Shown: positions 45,103 through 54,128, numbered from the stretch's first letter. The stretch: DNA of 64,000 nt from Sphaerisporangium fuscum (GCF_018531465.1 NZ_JAHDTF010000020.1:159797-223796); one strand, 5' to 3'. Made by a program: numbers and translations. Notes: generated from the sequence alone by a model not told the origin.

Positions 45103-45184
45103 CCGGGCTTCTCGGACGACGCCTTCTCCAGGCCGCCGACCGGCCGGTTCAGGAAGGCCTGGACCGCTGAGTGGACGTGCTCCG
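45090..45184 (-). pseudogene. possible C-terminal coding remnant
   Basis: On the minus strand about 30 codons with high third-position GC (HSAVQAFLNRPVGGLEKASS...) end at a TAG at 45092-45090. There is no start. The family is not recognised. It adjoins the other remnants and overlaps the end of the WYL piece. Confidence 0.25.
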
Positions 45185-45478
45185 TCAGAAGGTGTACTGG
45201 ACGGCCGCGCGGTTGGCGAGGATCGGCCTGATCACGTCGGCGATGACCGCCCGGTGCACGGGGTGGTCGCGGTAGACGAGGTAGTCGGCCTCGGAGTCGA
45301 AGTCCGCCACCACCGCGAACTCGTAGTTGCCGGGGTTGATGCCGGCGTCGCCACCGATCTCGTACCGGCGGATCTCCGGGATCGCCGCGGGCAGCTCCTT
45401 CAGACCGGCCTCCACCGCGGCCTTCTGCTCCTCGGTGGCTCCCGCGACCCAGCTGAACAGCACAACGTGCCGGAACAT
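45185..45478 (-). CDS. Dabb-family (stress-responsive A/B barrel) protein
   Basis: 97 residues starting MFRHVVLFSWVAGATEEQ, the classic Dabb opening, with YEIGGDAGINPGNYEFAVVADF and DHPVHRAVIADVIRPIL. These dimeric ferredoxin-like barrels occur in stress proteins and some polyketide cyclases. The ATG at 45478 has GGAGAG upstream; the open frame to 45568 is not needed. No close partner; it is just beyond the remnant region. Confidence 0.9.
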   Translation of the reverse strand: MFRHVVLFSWVAGATEEQKAAVEAGLKELPAAIPEIRRYEIGGDAGINPGNYEFAVVADFDSEADYLVYRDHPVHRAVIADVIRPILANRAAVQYTF

Positions 45479-45575
45479 CGTCTCTCCTTCAATTGCCTGC
45501 GCGGCCAGCGTACGACCCCCCTCGGCGTCGCGGCCCGGAGCCCCCGCCGGGTCCCCCGCTGCGGGCACGGAGGAG

Positions 45576-45797
45576 TCAGACCGAGGGCGGGTTCTCGCGG
45601 TGCTGGAGCTGGTTGTCGGAGGTGGCGCCGCGGCGGGACATGAAGACGAAGCTGAGCAGCAGGCCCACCGCGCCGACCACCATGAAGATCACGCCGATGA
45701 CGTCGATGTGCACGCTCCGGCCGAGCACGTCGGGTTCGATGGCGAACTTCAGGATCGCCCCGACGGTCAGGAAGAAGATGCTGACTCCGATCCCCAT
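45576..45797 (-). CDS. DUF6458-type small membrane protein
   Basis: 73 residues: MGIGVSIFFLTVGAILKFAIE is the first helix, VIGVIFMVVGAVGLLLSFVF the second, then a polar tail. This two-helix pattern with GxSIFFLTVGAILKFA is conserved in actinobacteria. GGAGG precedes the ATG. Function unknown. Confidence 0.85.
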   Translation of the reverse strand: MGIGVSIFFLTVGAILKFAIEPDVLGRSVHIDVIGVIFMVVGAVGLLLSFVFMSRRGATSDNQLQHRENPPSV

Positions 45798-45886
45798 CTA
45801 GACCTCCGGGACTCGACGTACGCGGTGAAGGTAAAGAGCGTCCAGCGGCAGGGTAATACCCCGCCAGGGCCGCTCACACTACCGAT

Positions 45887-46714
45887 TCACCGGCCGAGCG
45901 CCCGGTAGCGGCGTACCGCCAGCGGGAGGAAGACGGTGATCAGTGCGATCGACCAGCCGAGCGTGACCGCGACGGAGTGCTGGAGCGGCCAGGGGGCCTG
46001 TGCGCCCGGGAGGCCGGGGTTGCCGAAAAGCTCCCGGCAGGCCGTGGTGACGGCGCTGATCGGGTTCCAGTCGGCCGCCGTGCGCAGCCAGCCGGGCATC
46101 CCCTGCGTCGGCACGAAGGTGTTGCCGATCATCGTCAGCGGGAAGACGACGGCCCTGCTCAGCTGGTCGGCCGTCTCGGGGTCTCCGGCCAGCAGGGCGG
46201 CGTAGGACCCCACCCAGGTCAGGGCGAACCTCAGCAGGAACAGCAGGCCGAAGGCGGCGGCCGCCTCGAGGGGCCCGTTCTCGATCCGCCAGCCGACGAC
46301 ATGGCCGCATGCGATCATGAGGAGTGTGCTGGGCACCGCCGTCAGGAGGTCCCCGATGGACCGTCCCAGCAGCACCGCCGAGCGGGACATCGGCAGCGAT
46401 CGGAACCTGTCCGTCACCCCCTTCGACATCTCGGTCGAGACCACCACCATGGTCCCCACCGCTCCGAACGCCGTGATCATCGCGAAGATCCCCGGCATGA
46501 GGTACGCCCGGTACTGGCCGCCCGGCACCTGGATCGCGCTGCCGAAGACGTACCCGAACAGCAGCACGAAGGTCAGGGGCGCGGCGGCGATGCCCACCAG
46601 GTACCCCGGCCGGTTGCGAAGGTGGGTGAGGTCGCGCCGGGCGATCGTCCAGGCGTCGGCCAGGGCCCAGCGGAGCCTGGCGCTGAGCGAGGCGGGCGGA
46701 GGAGGAACGTTCAT
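45887..46714 (-). CDS. ABC-2 type exporter permease (DrrB-like)
   Basis: 275 residues with six membrane helices of the ABC-2 fold: TIARRDLTHLRNRPGYLVG at the cytoplasmic start, PGIFAMITAFGAVGTMVVVSTEMSKGVTDRFRSLPMSR in the middle. It is the membrane partner of the ATPase encoded 13 bases upstream. DrrAB pairs export drugs or lipids; the substrate here is not known. GGAGGAG lies close to the ATG. Confidence 0.93.
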   Translation of the reverse strand: MNVPPPPASLSARLRWALADAWTIARRDLTHLRNRPGYLVGIAAAPLTFVLLFGYVFGSAIQVPGGQYRAYLMPGIFAMITAFGAVGTMVVVSTEMSKGVTDRFRSLPMSRSAVLLGRSIGDLLTAVPSTLLMIACGHVVGWRIENGPLEAAAAFGLLFLLRFALTWVGSYAALLAGDPETADQLSRAVVFPLTMIGNTFVPTQGMPGWLRTAADWNPISAVTTACRELFGNPGLPGAQAPWPLQHSVAVTLGWSIALITVFLPLAVRRYRALGR

Positions 46715-46727
46715 GACGGCTCCTCCC

Positions 46728-47678
46728 TCAGCCGGCCCGTGACGCGCCGGTGAGCCGCAGGAACACCTCGTCGAGGGTGGCGCGGCGCAGGGCGATGTCG
46801 TCCAGGGCGATCCGCTGGTCGTCCAGTGCCCGGACCGCGGCGGTGAGCGCGGTCGTGCCCGGGCCGTTCACGGGTACGGAGACCCGCGAGCCGGCCGTGT
46901 CGACCCTGGGTTCGCTTCCCGCGACGCGTTCCAGTACGCATGCCGCCTCGCCGAGCCTGGGCTGGTCGGCGACGACCACGTCGAGCCACTCGCCGCCCGC
47001 CGACCTCTTCAGCTCCGCGGGGGTCCCGGACGCGATGACGCGCCCCTGGTCGAGGACGGCGACCCGGTCGGCGAGCTGGTCGGCCTCCTCCAGGTACTGG
47101 GTGGTGAGCAGGACGGTGGTGCCTTCGGCCACGAGCTCGCCGATCAGCGCCCACATCTCCCGCCTGTGCCGGGGATCGAGGCCGGTGGTGGGTTCGTCCA
47201 GGAACAGGACCGGCGGGGCGGCGAACACGCCCGCCGCGAGGTCGAGGCGGCGCAGCATGCCTCCCGAATAGGTGGAGACCAGCCGTTTCCCGGTCCCCGT
47301 GAGGCCGAAGCGTTCGAGGAGCTCGTCCGCTCTCCGGCGGAGTGCTTGTTTCGGCAGGTGGTAGAGCCGGCCGACCATCTCCAGGTTCTCGCGCCCGCTC
47401 AGCTCGGTGTCCATCGCGGCCGTCTGCCCGGCGAGCCCGATCCGGGCGCGGACCTCGGCGGGCCGCCGTACGACGTCGAAGCCGGCGACCTGGGCGGTCC
47501 CCTCGTCGGGGCGGAGCAGCGTGGCGAGGATCCGCACGGTGGTGGTCTTGCCTGAACCGTTCGGCCCGAGCAGGCCGAACACCGTGCCCGCCGGTACCTC
47601 GAGGTCCAGGCCTCGTAACGCCTGGGTGCCGCCGAACCGCTTGCGCAGCCCGGCGGCCAGTACGGCCGCGTCGCCCAT
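46728..47678 (-). CDS. ABC exporter ATP-binding protein (DrrA-like)
   Basis: 316 residues: Walker A GPNGSGKTT, Q-loop region LAGQTAAMD, signature YSGGMLRRLDLA, Walker B VLFLDEPTTGLD, and a C-terminal DrrA extension ending LDEVFLRLTG. The ATG at 47678 has GGAGG upstream; in-frame starts further upstream fall inside the operator array. It is divergent from the TetR gene at 47762, with four GTAC-N3-GTAC copies between, and is probably repressed by it. Confidence 0.95.
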   Translation of the reverse strand: MGDAAVLAAGLRKRFGGTQALRGLDLEVPAGTVFGLLGPNGSGKTTTVRILATLLRPDEGTAQVAGFDVVRRPAEVRARIGLAGQTAAMDTELSGRENLEMVGRLYHLPKQALRRRADELLERFGLTGTGKRLVSTYSGGMLRRLDLAAGVFAAPPVLFLDEPTTGLDPRHRREMWALIGELVAEGTTVLLTTQYLEEADQLADRVAVLDQGRVIASGTPAELKRSAGGEWLDVVVADQPRLGEAACVLERVAGSEPRVDTAGSRVSVPVNGPGTTALTAAVRALDDQRIALDDIALRRATLDEVFLRLTGASRAG

Positions 47679-47690
47679 CTCATCCTCCCT

Positions 47691-47760
47691 GTGTACGTTG
47701 TACATCTCGCGTACAACGTACACATTAAGCGTACGTCGTACAAGAGAAATACGATGTACG
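47691..47760. promoter_or_regulatory. four-copy GTAC-N3-GTAC operator array (ABC exporter/TetR)
   Basis: Copies centred at 47698 (GTAC-GTT-GTAC), 47716 (GTAC-AAC-GTAC), 47736 (GTAC-GTC-GTAC) and 47754 (ATAC-GAT-GTAC), spaced 18, 20 and 18 bases. The first two form a perfect 13-bp inverted repeat (47691-47703 with 47711-47723). The array fills the spacer between the ATPase gene and the TetR gene. Confidence 0.8.
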
Positions 47761-47761
47761 C

Positions 47762-48484
47762 ATGGAAGAAGCGGAGCGCCTGAGACAGGGACTGTGGGAG
47801 CGGCTGTCCGCCGAGCGGCAGGAAGACCGCAGGCCGCGGCTCACCCATCGGCGCATCGCCGAGGCCGCCTTCGAGATCGCCGACACCGAAGGCCTCGACG
47901 CCGTGACCATGCGCCGGGTCGCCAAGGAGCTGGGCGCGGCCACCATGTCGCTCTACCGCTATGTCGAGAGCAAGGAGGAACTGCACGAACTACTGCTCGA
48001 CGAGGCCGTCGGGCGCATGGGCCTCCCCGAGCGGCGTACGGGCGACTGGCGCGCCGATCTGCGTGAGCTCGCCGTCCGGCAACTGGCCGAGTTCCGCCGC
48101 CGTCCCTGGATCATCACGCTGCAGTCGGCCACGCCGACGTTCGGCCCGAACACCCTGCAGACCTCGGAGTACGCCATGTCGCTGCTCGACGGCCTGGGGT
48201 TCACGATCGACGAGATGATGCAGATCTTCAACCTCGTGCGCGCCCACGTGACCAGCCTCGTACGCGCGGAGCGGCAGGTCGAGGCGGCGCTCCAGCGCGC
48301 CGGCCTGGACGAGGAGCAATGGCAGGCCGCGCACGCGCCGTATCTCAGGGAGCTGATGAGCAGCGGCCGGTACCCCTACCTCGAACGCATCATCGCCGAG
48401 GCGGAGCACCTCCCGGTCGACACCGCGTTCGAGTTCGGCCTGGAGATCCTTCTGGACGGCGTCGCCGCCCGCCTCTCACGCTGA
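47762..48484 (+). CDS. TetR/AcrR regulator of the DrrAB-like exporter
   Basis: 240 residues. A long polar N-terminal arm precedes the helix-turn-helix AVTMRRVAKELGAATMSLYRYVESKEEL; the C-terminal part resembles those of the regulators at 21453 and 25380. The ATG follows the last operator copy directly with no ribosome site, so translation may be leaderless. It is divergent from the ABC exporter genes and most likely represses them in response to an exported compound. Confidence 0.92.
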   Translation: MEEAERLRQGLWERLSAERQEDRRPRLTHRRIAEAAFEIADTEGLDAVTMRRVAKELGAATMSLYRYVESKEELHELLLDEAVGRMGLPERRTGDWRADLRELAVRQLAEFRRRPWIITLQSATPTFGPNTLQTSEYAMSLLDGLGFTIDEMMQIFNLVRAHVTSLVRAERQVEAALQRAGLDEEQWQAAHAPYLRELMSSGRYPYLERIIAEAEHLPVDTAFEFGLEILLDGVAARLSR

Positions 48485-48491
48485 AACACCA

Positions 48492-48525
48492 GAAGGGGAG
48501 GGAGCCTGGTGGCTCCCTCCCCTTC
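48492..48525 (+). terminator. intrinsic terminator after TetR gene
   Basis: A perfect 15-bp stem (GAAGGGGAGGGAGCC at 48492-48506 with 48511-48525), loop TGGT. It lies between converging genes and serves the acyl-CoA dehydrogenase gene on the other strand as well. Confidence 0.88.
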
Positions 48526-48542
48526 CCGTGGCCGCCGAGACG

Positions 48543-50366
48543 TCAGAACGCGTCCTCCGGCAGCTCCATCAGGCTCTGGTCGGTGGCGACGAGCGTGCGG
48601 CGCTCGGCCGCCAGGCGCGGCAGCACGGTCGTGGCGAAGAACGACGCGGCGGCCACCTTGCCGGTGTAGAACGCCTTGTCGCGGTCGGACTCACCGAGGG
48701 CCTTCAGGGCGATCTCGGCCTGGCGCAGCAGGAGCCAGCCGATGACGAGGTCGCCGAGGGCGAGCAGGAACCGGGTGGTGTTGAGGCCGACCTTGTAGAT
48801 CTCCTCGGCCTTCTCCAGCGACCCGATCGCCCATCCGGCCATGGTGTCGCCCATCGTCTTGATCTCGTCGGCGGCCTCGTCGAGCAGCTTGCGCTCCTCC
48901 TTGAGCCTGCCGTTGCCGGCGTCGGAGGCGGCGAAGGCCTTGATGTCGGCGAGCAGCGAGCCGAGCGCGGCGCCCTGGTTGCGCAGCACCTTGCGGAAGA
49001 ACAGGTCCAGGCCCTGGATCGCGGTGGTGCCCTCGTAGAGGGAGTCGATCTTGGCGTCGCGAATGTACTGCTCGATCGGGTAGTCCTGCAGGTAGCCCGA
49101 GCCGCCCAGCGTCTGCAGCGAGCGGGCCAGCATCTCGTACGACCGCTCGGACCCGACGCCCTTGACGAGCGGCAGCAGCAGGTCGTTCATCGCCTCGGCC
49201 TCGGCGTTCCTGACGCCCTCGTGCCCGGCGATCAGCACGGCGTCCTGGAAGGTGGCCGTGTACAGGACCAGCGCGCGCATGCCCTCGGTGTACGCCTTCT
49301 GCAGCATGAGCTCGCGGCGGACGTCCGGGTGGTGCGTGGTGGTCACGCGCGGAGCGCTCTTGTCGGTCATCTTCGTCATGTCCGGGCCCTGCACCCGCTC
49401 CTTGGCGTACGCCAGCGCGTTCAGGTAGCCGGTGGACAGGGTGGCGATCGCCTTGGTGCCGACCATCATGCGGGCGTGCTCGATGATCATGAACATCTGC
49501 TTGATGCCCTCGTGCACGCCGCCAACCAGCGTGCCGATGGCGGGATGCTTGGCGCCGAAGGTGAGCTCGCAGGTCGTGGAGGCCTTCAGGCCCATCTTGT
49601 GCTCGACGTTGGTGACGTAGACGCCGTTGCGCTCGCCGAGCTCACCGGTCTCGAGGTCCACGATGTACTTCGGGACGAGGAACATCGACAGGCCCTTGGT
49701 GCCCGGGCCCGCGCCCTCGGGGCGGGCGAGCACGAGGTGGAAGATGTTCTCCGTCATGTCCTGCTCGGCACTGGTGATGAAGCGCTTGACGCCCTCGATG
49801 TGCCAGGTGCCGTCGGGCTGCTGGATCGCCTTGGTGACGCCGGCGCCGACGTCGGAGCCCGCGTCGGGCTCGGTCAGCACCATGGTCGCGCCCCAGTCGC
49901 GCTCGATGGCCATCTCCGCGAAGCGCTTCTGCTCCTCGGTGCCGATCTTCCACAACGTGTAGGCGAAGTTCGGGCCCGCGCCGTACATGTAAAGGGCGGG
50001 GTTGGCGCCGAGCACCATCTCCGCGGTCGCCCACGCCACGCTGCGCGGCAGGCCGGGGCCGCCCAGGTCCTGCGGCAGGTCCAGGTGGGTCCAACCGCCC
50101 TCGAGCAGTGCCTGGTAGGACTTCTTGAACTTCTCGGGGAGCTTCACGGTGCCGGTGGCGGGGTCGAAGACCGGCGGGTTGCGGTCGGCGTCCTCGAACG
50201 ACTCGGCCAGGGGGCCGGTGGCGAGCCGGTTGACCTCGTCGAGGATGCTCCGGGCGACGTCCTCGTCCACCTCGGCGAACGGTCCGGTGCCGAGGATCTC
50301 ACGCCTGCCGAAGACCTCGAAGAGGTTGAACTCCACGTCGCGGACGTTGCTCTTGTAGTGGCCCAT
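48543..50366 (-). CDS. acyl-CoA dehydrogenase, long (FadE5-like) form
   Basis: 607 residues, longer than the usual 380-400 because of a C-terminal extension. The FAD and substrate region reads MVLTEPDAGSDVGAGVTKA, followed by the lid GVKRFITSAEQDMTENI, and late LGGSGYLQDYPIEQYIRDAKIDSLYEGTT, where the catalytic glutamate of this subfamily is expected. It oxidises acyl-CoA at the alpha-beta bond in fatty acid degradation. GAGGAG precedes the ATG. Single gene, closed by the terminator at 48492. Confidence 0.93.
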   Translation of the reverse strand: MGHYKSNVRDVEFNLFEVFGRREILGTGPFAEVDEDVARSILDEVNRLATGPLAESFEDADRNPPVFDPATGTVKLPEKFKKSYQALLEGGWTHLDLPQDLGGPGLPRSVAWATAEMVLGANPALYMYGAGPNFAYTLWKIGTEEQKRFAEMAIERDWGATMVLTEPDAGSDVGAGVTKAIQQPDGTWHIEGVKRFITSAEQDMTENIFHLVLARPEGAGPGTKGLSMFLVPKYIVDLETGELGERNGVYVTNVEHKMGLKASTTCELTFGAKHPAIGTLVGGVHEGIKQMFMIIEHARMMVGTKAIATLSTGYLNALAYAKERVQGPDMTKMTDKSAPRVTTTHHPDVRRELMLQKAYTEGMRALVLYTATFQDAVLIAGHEGVRNAEAEAMNDLLLPLVKGVGSERSYEMLARSLQTLGGSGYLQDYPIEQYIRDAKIDSLYEGTTAIQGLDLFFRKVLRNQGAALGSLLADIKAFAASDAGNGRLKEERKLLDEAADEIKTMGDTMAGWAIGSLEKAEEIYKVGLNTTRFLLALGDLVIGWLLLRQAEIALKALGESDRDKAFYTGKVAAASFFATTVLPRLAAERRTLVATDQSLMELPEDAF

Positions 50367-50480
50367 GGATGCGTGTCTCCTCGAACCAAGGGGGAAATAG
50401 AACGTACTCGTCAGTAACCTTACCGCGAATGCTACCCACGAGTAACCCCTGAGAACCGGTGGAAAGGGTGGCGTGCACCA

Positions 50481-51896
50481 CTACGGGCGGGCGCCTCCTC
50501 CCGGCCTCCGCCGGCCGCGCACGACCGCCACCAGGTCCGCGGCCGCCAGGGCCGCCGCCAGGCAGGCGACGGGGATCACCGGCAGGACGTAGCGATGGTC
50601 GAAGTCCAGGACGGCCACCGGCCCCACCAGCAGGAACATCGCCGCCGCCCACGGCAGCAGCGCCGTCCGCCGCCGCACCAGCGCGCCCAGCCCGCCGAGG
50701 AGCAGGATCACCCCGATCACCGGTCCGCGTACGTACGCCGGGTACTGGTAGGCGATCAGGAAGCCGGCGTAGGGGTCGACCGAGCGCAGCCCCGTGATGC
50801 CGTCCGGGTCGTAACCCCTGCGGGCCTTCTCCACCAGCGGGTAGTCCGGCAGCGACCACTGCCCCCGCGCGAACCCGAAGGCCGGCGTGACCCGCAGGGG
50901 GTGGCGGACCGGTGTCCAGGCGAAGGTGAGCGCCGTGTCACGCGCCACGTCGGCCAGGTAGTCGAACGGCTGGGCGAGGATGGCGCGGACCGCGAACGAG
51001 CGCGCCAGGTCGTTGTTGGCGTCGCGTCCTCCGGGAAGCAGGTTGAGGGACGCCTTCGAATCCCATACGTACTCCGAGGCGGCGTCCTGCCGGGCGCCGT
51101 TCGGGCACAGGCGGGCCTCGGCCGGCGGGGGCTTGATCACCGAGCAGTCGGCGAACGTCATGGTCCGCGCCCACAGCAGACCGCCGTCCCCGGTGGTCAG
51201 GGTGAACTTACCGTTGACCTGGGCGTTCCAGCCCGCGTACGCGACCAGTGGCAGTGTCCCGGCGATTGCCAGGGCGGCGAGCCGGCGTACTCCGGCGCGC
51301 CGCACCGCCAGGCAGATCAGGGTCACCACGAGCAGCGGCAGCGCGATCGTCCGGGTGAGCGTGGCGAAGGCCAGCAGCCCCCCGGCGACGGCGTACGCCC
51401 GCACGCTCGGTTGCGGCGACCAGAGCAGGATCGCCAGTGCCGCCACGATGAGGAAGTTGAACAGCGTGTCCGACAGCACTCCGTGCTCCAGTCGCAGGAA
51501 CGACGCGTCGAACAGCACCGGCACGGCCGCCAGGCACGCCGCCCATCCCGGCAGGCGACGGCGGCGCAGCACGGCGTAGATCATCACGCCGATGCCGAGC
51601 CCCATCGCGTGCTGGACCCCCACCACCAGGGCGATGCTGTGGAACGGCCGCAGCAGCCACAACAGGAAGGGGTATCCGCTCGGGTGGAACCCCAGCGTCG
51701 GCCGCAGGTGCAAGGCCACATCCAGGTAGTCGAACGAGTCGTACCAGTACAACTGCGCCGGTCGGTACCCCAGCATCGTCACGACGCGGAGCGCGGCGGC
51801 CAGGCCGAGGACCACCGCGAACGGCAGGTGCGCCCGCAGGGTGGGCCGCGCCCGGGCGAGCCGGAGATGCGACGGCCGGAAGGTGTCGATGAGCAC
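50481..51896 (-). CDS. polytopic membrane protein, GT-C glycosyltransferase type
   Basis: 471 residues with about ten to eleven hydrophobic helices and an extracellular loop of about 90 residues. The first loop WYDSFDYLDVALHLRPTLGFHPSGYP carries acidic residues in the place expected for the GT-C (PMT/ArnT-like) catalytic site. Such enzymes use polyprenyl-phosphate sugars to glycosylate cell-surface acceptors. Substrate unknown. The start is GTG 51896. It lies alone between the acyl-CoA dehydrogenase gene and the sigma-factor operon. Confidence 0.75.
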   Translation of the reverse strand: MLIDTFRPSHLRLARARPTLRAHLPFAVVLGLAAALRVVTMLGYRPAQLYWYDSFDYLDVALHLRPTLGFHPSGYPFLLWLLRPFHSIALVVGVQHAMGLGIGVMIYAVLRRRRLPGWAACLAAVPVLFDASFLRLEHGVLSDTLFNFLIVAALAILLWSPQPSVRAYAVAGGLLAFATLTRTIALPLLVVTLICLAVRRAGVRRLAALAIAGTLPLVAYAGWNAQVNGKFTLTTGDGGLLWARTMTFADCSVIKPPPAEARLCPNGARQDAASEYVWDSKASLNLLPGGRDANNDLARSFAVRAILAQPFDYLADVARDTALTFAWTPVRHPLRVTPAFGFARGQWSLPDYPLVEKARRGYDPDGITGLRSVDPYAGFLIAYQYPAYVRGPVIGVILLLGGLGALVRRRTALLPWAAAMFLLVGPVAVLDFDHRYVLPVIPVACLAAALAAADLVAVVRGRRRPGGGARP

Positions 51897-52071
51897 GACG
51901 AATCCAATCTTGACAAATAGTGATCAAATGGCCGCGTACGGTAGTCGTGTCAAGCCGTGCGTGGGCCAGGGAGGAGAGGGGTCGCGAAGAGTTACGCGCT
52001 GGAGGTCAGAGCCTCACAAGGGGCCGGTGACCCGGCGGCGGCCCTCAGCGGGGGCGGCCGCCGGGAGACCG

Positions 52072-53010
52072 CTATCTCACGGAATCCGAGCCGACCTTCA
52101 GCCCGGGTGTGTCGATGTCGGGTCCGTCGCACCAGAAGTCCACGCTCTTCGGGTGGGGGTGCGGGGCGGGGTCGACCAGGAGAAGGGCCTGCCCGTTCTC
52201 GCTCATCACGCCGTCGTGCACGTACCAGGAGTCGGGCGCCGACGAGCGGTTGCCGTGGTAGGTGGTGTAGATGACGTTGGTGACACCGTGCCGCTTCAGC
52301 AGTCGCAGCACGTCCGGGACCTTCTGGTTGATGAAGTCGATGCAGGCCAGGGGCTCACCGGGCGCGGCGAGCCAGCCGGGTGACTGGTAGCGCTCGCCGG
52401 GGAGCGCCTTGCGTGTCAGCCAGATCGTCCCTCCGCCCTGGTAGCCGACCCGGATGCGCACTCCCAGCGTGCAGTGCTCCCAGAAGCCGCACGTCCGGTC
52501 CTCCAGCGAGGTGATGTCGTCGCTGGGCGGGATGACATGGGTGACCTTGGGATCGACCTCGTCGACGTCCTCCGGGATCACCGCCACGTCGCCCACCTGA
52601 CTCGGGCTGCCCGGCACGACCTTGATCGTGACCTTCAGGCCGCGCGCCTGGAGTTCGGCCTGGTACCGCGTGGGGTCGGCGAAGAGGTCCTTGACCTTGA
52701 TGACGAAGAACTTCCCCGACTCGGTGATGTCGAGGGTGGCCGAGGCCGGCTGGACCCCGAGACCGGACGGGATCGCCCAGCCCAGGATCACCAGCAGCGC
52801 GGCGAGCGGCGCGGCCAGTCTCCAGCGCGAAAGGCGCGGTAGACGCATGCGCTCGGTGAGCGGCACCTTCTGCTGGGAAGGGTTCAGGAGGGTGGCCTCG
52901 GCGGGCTTTCCGTCGAGGATCTCCTGGAGCAGCTCCCGCCCGCCGGGAGTCATGCCGGGGCCGGGGTCGGGGCTGATCGAGGCGACCAGGCGGTCGATGT
53001 CCGTCTTCAC
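52072..53010 (-). CDS. membrane protein, putative anti-sigma partner of the ECF gene
   Basis: 312 residues from GTG 53010, which overlaps the sigma-factor stop by four bases. A cytoplasmic arm of about 70 residues is followed by one membrane helix (LAAPLAALLVILGWAIPSGLGV) and a large extracellular domain with a Cys pair (TCGFWEHC) and further cysteines. No zinc-binding HxxxCxxC anti-sigma motif is seen. Topology and coupling to the sigma gene suggest a regulator or sensor of that sigma factor; function otherwise unknown. Confidence 0.75.
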   Translation of the reverse strand: MKTDIDRLVASISPDPGPGMTPGGRELLQEILDGKPAEATLLNPSQQKVPLTERMRLPRLSRWRLAAPLAALLVILGWAIPSGLGVQPASATLDITESGKFFVIKVKDLFADPTRYQAELQARGLKVTIKVVPGSPSQVGDVAVIPEDVDEVDPKVTHVIPPSDDITSLEDRTCGFWEHCTLGVRIRVGYQGGGTIWLTRKALPGERYQSPGWLAAPGEPLACIDFINQKVPDVLRLLKRHGVTNVIYTTYHGNRSSAPDSWYVHDGVMSENGQALLLVDPAPHPHPKSVDFWCDGPDIDTPGLKVGSDSVR

Positions 53011-53558
53011 GATTGCCCCTTCAGTAGCGCGACCGCGCGCGGGCCGTAGGCGACGAGGTCGAGGTCCGCGGCGTGGAGTTCGCGCGCCAGCCGTTTGCGG
53101 GCGCGGTGCAGCCGCAGGCGTACGGCTCCGCGCGAGCAGCCGAGGACGGTCGCGATCTGGGCGCTGTCCAGCCCCTCCCAGCTGACCAGCGACAGCAGTT
53201 CCCTGTCGTCCGGGCTGAGCCGCTCGAACGCCGCCCGGACCGCGTCGCGGTCGTGGCGGGGCGAGGATTCGTCCCAGGTCTTCAGTTCGGCGCGCAGGCG
53301 GGTGGCGAGCGCGGTACGGCGCATCTCGCCCCGGCGCTGGTTGGCCAGGACGAGCCGGGCCACCCCGTACAGCCAGAGCCGGGCCTGCTCGCCCTCGGGG
53401 ATGTCGTCCACCCGGCGCCATGCGGTCGCGAACGTCTCCGAGAGCGCGTCGGCGGCGTCGTCGGGTGACTCGGTGCGCCGCCGCACGTACGCCAGGAGGT
53501 CCGCGTAGTGGGCCAGGTAGATCGCCTCGAAGCGCTGCCCTGGCTCGGGTGGTCCCAC
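53007..53558 (-). CDS. ECF-family RNA polymerase sigma factor
   Basis: 183 residues from GTG 53558. Region 2 reads FEAIYLAHYADLLAYVRRRTESPDDAADALSETFATAWRRVDD, and region 4 reads LSPDDRELLSLVSWEGLDSAQIATVLGCSRGAVRLRLHRARKRL. The length is typical. It is co-transcribed with the membrane protein whose start overlaps its stop, the usual layout of a sigma/anti-sigma pair. Targets unknown; the usual ECF autoregulatory promoter (AAC at -35) was not identified with confidence. Confidence 0.9.
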   Translation of the reverse strand: MGPPEPGQRFEAIYLAHYADLLAYVRRRTESPDDAADALSETFATAWRRVDDIPEGEQARLWLYGVARLVLANQRRGEMRRTALATRLRAELKTWDESSPRHDRDAVRAAFERLSPDDRELLSLVSWEGLDSAQIATVLGCSRGAVRLRLHRARKRLARELHAADLDLVAYGPRAVALLKGQS

Positions 53559-53730
53559 GCCACTCGTTCCTTCCGATGGGGTTGCTCTCGGCAAGCCTTG
53601 CCTGAAGAGCCGCTGACCTCCACACATGTCCGGGTATCGAGAAGTGTTTCAGGTGTCGGGAGAAAAACCTGGATGGATCGGCGCAGCAACCAGCTTGACC
53701 TGTTTGCCGGTGTTGCGCTTGGCTGAGGCC

Positions 53731-54114
53731 ATGATTGGCATCCACAACGTGACCGTCGACGCGGCCGACCCTTACGAACTCGCCCAGTGGTGGCACCAGG
53801 CCATCGGATGGCCGCTCGACGAGGAAGCCGAGAAGGGCGACGAGGAGGTCATGCTCCTGGCGCCGCAGGGGCCTCATCTGCTGTTCATCCAGGTGCCGGA
53901 GGGCAAGACCGTCAAGAACCGCCTCCACCTGGACGTCAGGGCCGAGGAGGGCGGCACCCGTGACGGGGAGGTCGAGCGGCTGGTCGGCCTGGGCGCCGAA
54001 CTGTTCGAGGACCACCGCAACCCCGACGGCACGGGCTGGGTCACCCTTCTCGACCCGGAGGGCAACGAGTTCTGCGTCTGCCGCAACGAGGCCGAGCGCG
54101 CCGCGACCGCCTGA
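53731..54114 (+). CDS. VOC-family (glyoxalase-like) protein
   Basis: 127 residues with two beta-alpha-beta-beta-beta units: IGIHNVTVDAADPYELAQWWHQAIGWPL, then NRLHLDVRA and WVTLLDPEGNEFCVC. The HxxD of the first unit (HNVTVDA) and the H of NRLHLDV are candidate metal ligands with a C-terminal Glu. The substrate is not predictable. The ATG at 53731 is preferred over the open frame from 53626. It is divergent from the ECF sigma gene. Confidence 0.88.
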   Translation: MIGIHNVTVDAADPYELAQWWHQAIGWPLDEEAEKGDEEVMLLAPQGPHLLFIQVPEGKTVKNRLHLDVRAEEGGTRDGEVERLVGLGAELFEDHRNPDGTGWVTLLDPEGNEFCVCRNEAERAATA

Positions 54115-54128
54115 CCCCCGGTATGCGA

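Noticed and set aside
44776..45184. Intact small regulator gene of 132 codons starting at 44772
   Set aside because: Only the middle 45 codons resemble a WYL domain. The first 60 are antisense to the GNAT remnant, so a remnant is the better explanation.
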